Shown: one piece after another, positions 57,806-64,000 of the stretch | How positions within the stretch are numbered: position 1 is the stretch's first letter | Layout of the letters: each line of letters begins with the position of its first letter | Assembly: GCF_003937945.1 (NCBI RefSeq) | Contig: NZ_RSEC01000060.1 | Coordinates: 806,001 to 870,000, forward strand | Source of the DNA: Amycolatopsis eburnea | GTDB taxonomy: Bacteria; Actinomycetota; Actinomycetes; Mycobacteriales; Pseudonocardiaceae | Reading direction: 5' to 3' | DNA: 64,000 bases | Position numbers and translations under genes: made by a program | The notes under the pieces: model-generated | What the model was told of the DNA's origin: nothing | The model's database searches: none | Seen by the model: the letters and a program-made list of their open reading frames with translations, nothing else

Positions 57806-59124
57806 AACGCGCGCTGGTCCTGCTGGCCTTCCTCGCCGGCTGGCTGCTGCTCAGCGCCACTCCCGCTTCGGCGCACGTCGAAGTCGTCTCGTCGACCCCC
57901 GGGGACGGCGCCCGCCTGAGCGCGGCGCCGTCCCTGGTGTCGGTCACGCTGTCGGAGAACGTCGGGATCCAGCCCGGGTCGATCAAGGTCGTCGACCTGG
58001 CCGGCAAGCAGGTCGACGCCGGCCCGGTGTTCCAGCCCGGCGAGGACGCCGAACAGCTCGCGGTGAAGCTCCGGCCCGGTCTCCCGGACGGCAGCTACCT
58101 GGTCGAATACGCGTTCGTCTCGGCCGACTCCCACCCGGTCCGCGGCACGTTCGCGTTCGTGGTCGGCACCGGCCCGCTGGTGACGTCGGCGGGCGCGGTG
58201 TCCGCGGCCACCGGCACCGACGGCGTCGTCGACGCGGCCTCGACGTCGGTGCGCTGGCTGGCCTACCTCGGCGTCGTCCTCCTCGGCGGCGCGGCGTTCC
58301 TGGTGCTGTGCCGCCCGGCGGGCCGCACCGACCGCCGCGCCCGCCTGCTCCTGAACACCGGCGCGGGCCTGCTGCTGGCCACCACCGTGGCGACGTTCGT
58401 GCTGCAGGGCCCGTACGCGGCCGGGCGGGGCATCGGCGCGGTGTCCGACTTCGGGCTGCTGGCCGACACGCTGCGCGTCGCCTACGGGAAGCTGCTGCTG
58501 CTCCGGCTGGTGGCGGTGGCCGTGCTGATCGTGCTGCTGCCCCGGCTGCTGCGGCCGGAGCAGCCGGACAAGCTGCGCGCCCGCTTCGAGAACCTGACGA
58601 TGGTGACGGGCTTCGTCGTCCTGCTGACGTTCTCCGCGACCGGCCACCCGGTGACGGACCCGGTCATGTTCGTCTCGGTGACGGCGGACCTCGTCCACTT
58701 CGGCGCGATCGCGGTCTGGGTGGGTGGCCTGGTCCAGCTGGGGCTGTGCCTGCACCGCCCGGCCCCGGACGAGGACCTGGTCCCGGTGGCGGCGAAGTTC
58801 TCCCGCCTCGCGGCGGGCTCGGTGGCGGCGGTCGCGATCAGCGGCGCGGTGCTGGCGCTGCGGATCATGCCTTCGCTGTCGACGCTGTGGACGACCGGGT
58901 TCGGCCTGCTGGTGCTGCTGAAGATCGCCGGCCTGGCGGCCCTGCTGGCGGTGGCGAGCCGCTCGCGCGCGGCGGTCCGGCGGAGTGTCGGTGAACCGGC
59001 GGAAGGGACCACGAAGACGCTGTCCCTTCGCCGCCTGCGCACGGCGGTGGCGGCGGAGGTCCTGCTCAGCGTGGTGGTCCTGGCCGTGGCGGCCCTCCTG
59101 ACGGTCACCCCACCCGGCGGCTGA
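57802..59124 (+). CDS. CopC-CopD fusion, copper resistance
   Basis: A 440-aa protein. A signal peptide (LLAFLAGWLLLSATPASAH) ends before the CopC beta-barrel, whose mature N-terminal histidine (HVEVVSSTPGDGARL) and the SADSHPVRGTF segment provide copper ligands. A CopD membrane domain follows with several helices (GLLLATTVATFVLQGPYAA, FGAIAVWVGGLVQLGLCLH and others). Such YcnJ/CopCD fusions take part in copper uptake or tolerance. The GTG 57802 start overlaps the previous stop. With CsoR and the P-type ATPase nearby, a copper function is well supported. Confidence 0.9.
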   Translation: MKRALVLLAFLAGWLLLSATPASAHVEVVSSTPGDGARLSAAPSLVSVTLSENVGIQPGSIKVVDLAGKQVDAGPVFQPGEDAEQLAVKLRPGLPDGSYLVEYAFVSADSHPVRGTFAFVVGTGPLVTSAGAVSAATGTDGVVDAASTSVRWLAYLGVVLLGGAAFLVLCRPAGRTDRRARLLLNTGAGLLLATTVATFVLQGPYAAGRGIGAVSDFGLLADTLRVAYGKLLLLRLVAVAVLIVLLPRLLRPEQPDKLRARFENLTMVTGFVVLLTFSATGHPVTDPVMFVSVTADLVHFGAIAVWVGGLVQLGLCLHRPAPDEDLVPVAAKFSRLAAGSVAAVAISGAVLALRIMPSLSTLWTTGFGLLVLLKIAGLAALLAVASRSRAAVRRSVGEPAEGTTKTLSLRRLRTAVAAEVLLSVVVLAVAALLTVTPPGG

Positions 59125-59612
59125 CCAGCACCGCCTTGCCATGAACGACTCTTTCATGGCGTCTGGCGGCAGGCCCCGGCAAAGTGGCCGGGGCCGGCCT
59201 TGGCCTGCCCCACCGGCGCCGACCGGCCCCCGCGGTGTCTTGAATGAGTCATTCAGGACCTCCGAAGACCTGAATGAGTCATTCAGGACGTCGGCGAAGC
59301 CGCCACCGGGCGAACCGCCGCGACTTTGCCGGAACCCTGCTGTCAGACGAGGTGAAAGAGTCCGGCCGCCCCCACACGTCATGAAAGGGTCGTTCACCCC
59401 GCCAGACGCCATGAACGACCCTTTCACAACATCCCCACGACCCCAGGCAAAGCCACGCGGCCAGCCACCCCACCCCAGCGCGACCTCGCCAACGCCCCGG
59501 CGCCAGACGACATGAAAGAGTCGTTCACCACGCCAGACGACATGAACGACCCTTTCACGACATCCCCACGACCCCCTGGCGCCAGACGACATAAAATGAC
59601 GTCGGGGCCCGC
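59125..59612. repeat. Cluster of palindromic repeat elements
   Basis: A 488-bp gene-free stretch between the convergent CopCD and mycothiol-type genes. Contents: a CATGAACGACTCTTTCATG palindrome near 59140; a pair of TTGAATGAGTCATTCA palindromes near 59237-59290, 30 bp apart as at 9494-9546; a CGACTTTGCCGGAACCCTG block near 59325; and two long ATGAAAGGGTCGTTCA-type inverted repeats near 59380-59430 and 59510-59560. Read-through peptides such as MKGSF or NDPF are by-products of the repeats. Confidence 0.75.
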
Positions 59613-60287
59613 TCAAACCCCAGGCCGAAGCGGCGGCGCGAACGGGCCCCACGTGAACGCGGGCAGCCACCGCGCCGGCGCCTCGCTCCAGTCCAGGGCC
59701 GCGAGCTGGCGCACCGACCGCCGTCCGGCCAGCGCCCGGTACAGGTCGTGGGCCGGGGCGGTCACCGACACCGCCGGCCGTCCCGCGCCCGCCGTCCAGG
59801 TCGAGCCGCCCGTCGTGCGGAGCCGGATCGGCGGCAGCCCGCGGCCGGCGACCGAGCCCGAAAAGCCGCGGACCAGCACCTCGAAGCTCGGCGCCCAGGC
59901 CAGGTGCTCCACCGGCGGCGGCACGCCGAGGGCCGCGCGCAGGTCCAGTTCGTGGGTGTAGGCGTCCATCACCAGCACGTCGCCGCTGCGCCCGCCCGCG
60001 TCCGCGAGGCGCCGGTCGAGGTCGTCGCCGAGCTCGTCCCAGCGGTCGAGCAGCCCGGGGACCTCGAGCGGCCCCTCGCGCGGCGGCAGCGTGCCCCCGA
60101 GGCGCGCGAAGACGCCCTCGGCCTTCTCCAGGACGTGCTCGAGCAGGTCCGTGACGGTCCACTTCGGACACGCCGGGACCGGGCGCCGGTGCGTGCCGGG
60201 CCGCCCGTCGAGCAGGGCGCGGACGTGCCGGCGCACCTCGGGGTAGCCGACGAAGTCCGGCGCCGGGACCGGCCGGGTCGCTGTCAC
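59613..60287 (-). CDS. Maleylpyruvate isomerase-family mycothiol-dependent enzyme
   Basis: A 224-aa protein of the mycothiol-dependent (DinB-like) superfamily. The N-terminal PKWTVTDLLEHVLEKAEGVFAR holds the first metal-type histidine, VMDAYTHELDLRAALG gives the H-x3-D/E ligands, and the C-terminal YRALAGRRSVRQLAALDWSE is the characteristic end. GTG 60287 follows GAGGTGAGC. It converges on the CopCD gene and diverges from MgtC. Probably a housekeeping detoxification protein, not part of the cluster. Confidence 0.85.
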   Translation of the reverse strand: MTATRPVPAPDFVGYPEVRRHVRALLDGRPGTHRRPVPACPKWTVTDLLEHVLEKAEGVFARLGGTLPPREGPLEVPGLLDRWDELGDDLDRRLADAGGRSGDVLVMDAYTHELDLRAALGVPPPVEHLAWAPSFEVLVRGFSGSVAGRGLPPIRLRTTGGSTWTAGAGRPAVSVTAPAHDLYRALAGRRSVRQLAALDWSEAPARWLPAFTWGPFAPPLRPGV

Positions 60288-60398
60288 GCGCTCACCTCAC
60301 CCTGGCACGATCGAGGGCTGTCGGCCCAGTATCCCCTGGTGACGGCGTCGCGGTTCTCCTCGCGTGCCGTCACCCTGAAGAGACAGGAGGTCGTGACC

Positions 60399-61118
60399 TT
60401 GCCCACACTGTGGTCCACGTCGGCGCAGTGGGAGCTGCTGCCGCCGGTGCTGCTCGCGCTCGTGCTGAGCGTCGCCATCGGGCTCGAACGCGAGGCCGGC
60501 ATGAAGGCCGCCGGGCTGCGGACGCACAGCCTGGTCGGCGTCGGGTCGGCCGTGTTCATGCTGGTGTCGAAGTACGGGTTCGCCGACCTGCTCGGTCTCG
60601 ACCACGTGTCGCTGGACCCGTCGCGGATCGCCGCGCAGATCGTGTCCGGCATCGGCTTCATCGGCGGCGGCTTGATCTTCGTCCGCCGCGACGCGGTCCG
60701 CGGCCTGACGACGGCGGCGACGATCTGGGTCACCGCCGCGGTCGGCACGGCGTGCGGTGCCGGGCTCTCCGTCCTCGCCGTCGGCACGACGATCGCGCAC
60801 TTCGTGGTGACCCGCGGCTTCCCGCCGTTGCAGCGGTTCGTCGCGCGCCACCGCCGGCAGCCGCCGGTCCTGCAGCTGAGCTACCTCGACGGCCACGGCG
60901 TGCTGCGCGCCGCGCTGGCCGCCTGCACCGGGCGGGGCTGGTCGGTGCAGCACGTCGACGTCGACCACGAGTCGCTTTCCGAGGAGGGGCAACGGATCGC
61001 GGTCGTCACCCTGCGCCTCGACGGCCGCGGCGACCTCTACGACCTCGCCGCCGAACTGGCCGAACTGCCCGGCGTGCGCAGCACGTCCACCGGCGCCGGG
61101 GAACCGCTCGACGAATGA
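60399..61118 (+). CDS. MgtC/SapB-family membrane protein
   Basis: A 239-aa MgtC/SapB-family protein. The conserved N-terminal membrane region has VLSVAIGLEREAGMKAAGLR, HSLVGVGSAVFML, QIVSGIGFIGGGLIF and TTAATIWVTAAVG; a cytoplasmic ACT-like domain follows. TTG 60399 is preferred because AGGAGG lies 8 nt upstream; GTG 60393 sits too close. MgtC proteins are linked to survival at low magnesium. It is likely chromosomal and unrelated to the cluster. Confidence 0.9.
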   Translation: MPTLWSTSAQWELLPPVLLALVLSVAIGLEREAGMKAAGLRTHSLVGVGSAVFMLVSKYGFADLLGLDHVSLDPSRIAAQIVSGIGFIGGGLIFVRRDAVRGLTTAATIWVTAAVGTACGAGLSVLAVGTTIAHFVVTRGFPPLQRFVARHRRQPPVLQLSYLDGHGVLRAALAACTGRGWSVQHVDVDHESLSEEGQRIAVVTLRLDGRGDLYDLAAELAELPGVRSTSTGAGEPLDE

Positions 61119-61238
61119 TCACCCGCCCGGGCAGCGCGCGGTGGCGGGTTTGCGGCACACTGGGGTGCACACCGGATTCCCCGGCCCCGCAAGGAAAAGG
61201 TGCGGCCGAGGAAAAACCATCCAATTCGGAGGTGAGGC

Positions 61239-62081
61239 ATGGCCCCCGGCGGTGGCGAGGACGTGGCCCGATTCGACCTGGCGTGGCGCGGCTTCAATCG
61301 CGCCCAGGTCAAGGAATACGCCGACTGGGCCGAGGCCGAGATCCGCAGACTCACCGCCGAACGCGACGCGGCGCGAAGCCGCGTGGCCGAGCTGGCGGAG
61401 CAGAACGGTGAGCTCCGCGTGAAGATCGACCGGATCAGCCGCACCCCGATCGCGCCGGACGCCCTGCAGGAGCGCTCCCGCCGGATGATCGAGCTGACCC
61501 GCGAAGAGGCCACCGAAATCACCGCGCGCGCAACGGAAACCGCGGCGAAGATCCGCCGCGAGGCGGAGGCGGAGGCCGTCCGGCTGACCGCGGAGGAGCG
61601 CCGTCTCGTGGCCGCGGCCGAAGCCGAACGCGACCGCCACCGCGCCGAGCACGAAGAGCTGATGCGGGCGGCCGAGCAACGCCGCCGCGAACTCGACGAG
61701 GCGGCGGCGCACCGCCGGGCCGAGCTGGAGGAAGACCACAAGCGCGCGATGACGGTCCGCCGCGCGGAGGCGATGCGCGAACTGGCCGACCAGGAAGCGG
61801 CGGCCCGCGCGAAGGCGGATCAGCTGGTGGCGGAGGCGACCCAGCGCGCGGAGGCACTGGTCGGCGCGGCCGAACGCGAGGTCACGGCGCTGAACGAGGT
61901 CCGCGACAAGCTGCACGCGAGCCTGACGGGCTGCCGCACGCTCCTGACGCAGGCGGCGGTGGCGCTGGACGACCGGCCGGCACCGTTCGACCCGGAAGCG
62001 ACGTTGCCGATGCCGATGGCGAAGAGAGTGCCGGTGCAACGCCGTTCACCAGCGGACAACCTCGCCGACCCGGTCAGCTGA
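61239..62081 (+). CDS. DivIVA-like coiled-coil protein
   Basis: A 280-aa protein. FDLAWRGFNRAQVKEYADWAE at the N-terminus is the DivIVA/Wag31-type membrane-associated entry motif. About 200 residues of charged heptad-rich coiled coil follow (Ala/Arg/Glu-rich), then a short proline-containing tail. ATG 61239 follows GGAGGTGA. Such proteins organise polar growth or secretion in actinobacteria. It may be a minor paralogue of Wag31. Confidence 0.85.
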   Translation: MAPGGGEDVARFDLAWRGFNRAQVKEYADWAEAEIRRLTAERDAARSRVAELAEQNGELRVKIDRISRTPIAPDALQERSRRMIELTREEATEITARATETAAKIRREAEAEAVRLTAEERRLVAAAEAERDRHRAEHEELMRAAEQRRRELDEAAAHRRAELEEDHKRAMTVRRAEAMRELADQEAAARAKADQLVAEATQRAEALVGAAEREVTALNEVRDKLHASLTGCRTLLTQAAVALDDRPAPFDPEATLPMPMAKRVPVQRRSPADNLADPVS

Positions 62082-62164
62082 CGGGTGGCTCCTCCGGTGG
62101 CCGGTGGCCGCTCCGCCAAGGTCGAGCCCGACGCGACTTCGCCGGGACCGCAAGGCGCACTCCG

Positions 62165-62872
62165 TTGACCGACGCCGTCCCGTTCCCGCCCCGCCGCGTG
62201 TTCGCCCTGGTCACGGCCGTCCTCACCCTCGCCGCGGCCACGACACTCGCCAACCGCGTCCTCCCCGGCTGGGCCTACCCCCTCTGCGGCCTCACCGCCG
62301 CCCTGATCCTCATCGCCCTCGGCCGCGCGGCCGGCTGCACCTGGGCCGACCTGGGCCTGAGCACTCTCCGCCGCCCCGCGCTGGTCGGCCTCGCCGGCGC
62401 CGCGCTCGTCGCGGCGGTCTTCGGGATCGCGCTGGCCGTCCCCGCCCTCCGCACCATCTACCACGACGGCCGCGTGGGCGACCCCGACCTCGGCCAGCTG
62501 CTCTGGCTGACCTGCGGCCGCATCCTGTTCGGGACCGTCCTGATCGAAGAGGTCGCCTTCCGCGGCGTGCTCCCCGGCCTCTTCGGCGCGACCGACGACC
62601 GCTGGCGCTGGCCGCCCATCCTCTGCTCGGCCGCGCTCTTCGGGCTCTGGCACGCCCTGCCCGCGCTCGCCATCGGCCGCAACGCCGCGGTCCACGCCGT
62701 GTTCGGGGCGACGCCGGTGGTGGTGCTGCAGGTGCTCGCCATGGCCGCGGCGGGGGTCGCCGGGCTCTTCCTGCACTGGTGGCGGCACGCCGGCCGGGGC
62801 GTGCTCGCCTCGGTGATCGTGCACTTCACGACCAACGCCGGCGGCCTCACCCTGGCCGTGCTCGTGCGTTAG
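62165..62872 (+). CDS. CPBP-family intramembrane metalloprotease
   Basis: A 235-aa membrane protein with the CPBP/ABI motifs: IEEVAFRGVLPGLFG (EExxxR) and LFGLWHALPAL (FxxxH), and a final HFTTNAGG. Eight or so hydrophobic helices are visible. TTG 62165 follows AAGGCGC. Its stop overlaps the CsoR stop by 4 nt in tail-to-tail fashion. These proteases often process or protect against peptides, but this one is outside the RiPP module. Confidence 0.88.
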   Translation: MTDAVPFPPRRVFALVTAVLTLAAATTLANRVLPGWAYPLCGLTAALILIALGRAAGCTWADLGLSTLRRPALVGLAGAALVAAVFGIALAVPALRTIYHDGRVGDPDLGQLLWLTCGRILFGTVLIEEVAFRGVLPGLFGATDDRWRWPPILCSAALFGLWHALPALAIGRNAAVHAVFGATPVVVLQVLAMAAAGVAGLFLHWWRHAGRGVLASVIVHFTTNAGGLTLAVLVR

Positions 62873-63150
62873 GAGCGGACCAGCCGCGCGATCGCGTCCG
62901 ACGCCTCGCGCACCTTCAGGTCCGCTTCTTCGCCGCCGGAGGCCGCCGCCTGGACGACGCAGGTCGCCAGGTGCTCGTCGAGCAGCTCCAGCGAGAACGA
63001 CTGCAGCGCCTTCGTCGCCGCCGACACCTGGGTCAGGATGTCGATGCAGTACTTGTCCTGCTCGACCATGCGCTGCAGCCCGCGGATCTGCCCCTCGATC
63101 CGGCGCAGGCGCTTGAGATAGGCCTCTCGCTCGGTGCCGTAACCCGTCAT
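62869..63150 (-). CDS. csoR: CsoR-family copper-sensing repressor
   Basis: A 93-aa CsoR-type repressor. The Cu(I) ligands form the C-H-C set: DKYCIDILTQ, then LLDEHLATCVVQAA. The N-terminal REAYLKRLRRIEGQIRGLQ is the family DNA-binding helix. ATG 63150 is chosen because CAGGTGGG precedes it. The gene is 53 bp downstream of the copper ATPase stop on the same strand, so the two are probably co-regulated and repressed without copper. Confidence 0.93.
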   Translation of the reverse strand: MTGYGTEREAYLKRLRRIEGQIRGLQRMVEQDKYCIDILTQVSAATKALQSFSLELLDEHLATCVVQAAASGGEEADLKVREASDAIARLVRS

Positions 63151-63203
63151 CCCACCTGTCCCCTCGTCCACGTCCCTGACCACCGACTATACCCTCCGGG
63201 GGT

Positions 63204-64000
63204 TCAGCGGAAGCGGCGCAACCGGAGGCTGTTGCTCACCACGAACGCCGACGAGCACGCCATCGCCGCGCCCGCGATCATCGGGTTCAGCAGGCCGAGC
63301 GCCGCCAGCGGCAGCGCCGCGACGTTGTAGGCGAACGCCCAGAACAGGTTCCCCTTGATCGTCGTGAGCGTGCGGCGCGCCAGCCGGATCGCGTCGGCCG
63401 CGACGCGCAGGTCGCCGCGCACCAGGGTCAGGTCGCTCGCCTCGATGGCCGCGTCCGTGCCGGTGCCCATCGCCAGCCCCAGGTCCGCCTGGGCGAGCGC
63501 GGCCGCGTCGTTGACGCCGTCGCCGACCATGGCCACCACGTGCCCCTGCGCCTGCAGCCGTTTGACGACGTCGACCTTGCCCTCCGGCAGCACCTCGGCA
63601 ACGACCTCGTCGATACCCGCCTCGGCCGCGATCGCCCGGGCCACGCCTTCGTCGTCGCCGGTCAGCAGCACCGGCGTCAGGCCGAGTTCCCGCAGCTCGG
63701 CGACGGCACGGGCGGACGTCGGCTTGATCGTGTCGGCGACGGTCAGCGTGCCGCGGACCTCGCCGTCCCAGGTCACGCCGACCGCGGCGCCTTTCGCCCG
63801 CCCGACGCTGACCGTGCGCCCTTCGACCACGCCGGTCACGCCGACGCCGGGCGTGCTGCGGAACTCCGTGACCGCGGGCAGCGCGCCGAACCGCTCGCGG
63901 GCGGCGTCGGCGATGGCGCGGCCGATCGGGTGCTCGGACGCGGCCTCGACGGCGCCCGCCAGCCGGAGCACCTCGCCGTCGCCCTCGACGAGCGTCATCC
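63204..64000 (-). CDS. copA: Copper-translocating P-type ATPase, C-terminal part (cut by window edge)
   Basis: The last 265 codons of a P1B-type ATPase; the beginning lies beyond 64000. Visible parts are the N-domain SEHPIGRAIADAA, the P-domain TGDDEG and MVGDGVNDAAALAQADLG, and the membrane segments with AFAYNVAALPLA, LLNPMIAGAAMACSSA. The last matches the copper type (YN, MxxSS). It pumps Cu(I) out of the cytoplasm. CsoR lies just downstream. Confidence 0.93.
   Translation of the reverse strand, partial: MTLVEGDGEVLRLAGAVEAASEHPIGRAIADAARERFGALPAVTEFRSTPGVGVTGVVEGRTVSVGRAKGAAVGVTWDGEVRGTLTVADTIKPTSARAVAELRELGLTPVLLTGDDEGVARAIAAEAGIDEVVAEVLPEGKVDVVKRLQAQGHVVAMVGDGVNDAAALAQADLGLAMGTGTDAAIEASDLTLVRGDLRVAADAIRLARRTLTTIKGNLFWAFAYNVAALPLAALGLLNPMIAGAAMACSSAFVVSNSLRLRRFR

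Noticed and set aside
59137..59590. Repeat array reading as CRISPR or as small MKGSF/NDPF proteins
   Set aside because: The repeats are palindromes of unequal spacing with no uniform spacers and no cas genes; the peptides just follow the palindrome sequence.
1..64000. Insertion sequences, integrase or phage boundary
   Set aside because: No transposase, integrase, terminal inverted repeats with target duplication or tRNA attachment site could be found.

Overview
The window is GC-rich actinomycete DNA with dense, short-spaced genes, GTG/TTG starts, SARP regulation, mycothiol-dependent enzyme families and an acyl-CoA carboxylase epsilon subunit. An Amycolatopsis-like pseudonocardial host is my best guess (inference only). 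No tRNA, rRNA, transposase, integrase or CRISPR array was seen.

Left and centre (about 1-38 kb) form an enediyne biosynthetic gene cluster that probably continues beyond the left edge. Its core, on the - strand, runs from two DUF1702/UnbL (E3-type) genes at 38.0-35.9 kb through UnbV (E4), UnbU (E5), a P450 (E7-like), a DUF5987-like small subunit (E8-like) and a GMC oxidoreductase (E9-like). After two accessory genes come the iterative enediyne polyketide synthase (21.0-26.8 kb), the hot-dog thioesterase (E10) and a flavin reductase (E6-like). The presence of E6/E7/E8/E9-like genes resembles 9-membered enediyne clusters. An acyl-CoA carboxylase unit (16.8-19.0 kb) may supply malonyl-CoA. The 0-16 kb arm carries tailoring genes: aminotransferase, two acyl-CoA dehydrogenase-fold flavoproteins, an O-methyltransferase, an epoxide hydrolase, an FAD oxidoreductase, four SgcJ/EcaC-type proteins in two duplicated pairs, one further NTF2-like protein and several unknown small proteins.

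The regulatory block (38-52 kb) has two AraC paralogues, a SARP, an HxlR regulator, an ECF42 sigma factor with its DGPF partner, and a mirror-image pair of DesK/LuxR-type two-component modules. One kinase of that pair is a tandem fusion of two complete kinases. A 57-residue peptide gene and an AraC gene sit at the centre of the mirror. Next to it (52.3-56.1 kb) is a TOMM-type RiPP module: a YcaO cyclodehydratase fused to an E1-like domain, and a SagB-type dehydrogenase. A second HxlR paralogue follows. Helically phased repeats with a GAAACGCA core occur upstream of the SARP gene and in the YcaO/HxlR intergenic region, with a weaker related site in the peptide/AraC region, suggesting one regulator touches both the enediyne regulators and the RiPP module.

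The right end (57-64 kb) looks like chromosomal housekeeping: a His-rich membrane protein, a CopC-CopD fusion, a mycothiol-type enzyme, MgtC, a DivIVA-like coiled coil, a CPBP protease, CsoR and the C-terminal part of a copper P-type ATPase. Several families of perfect palindromes recur between genes, mostly where genes converge, but one block lies between divergent genes.
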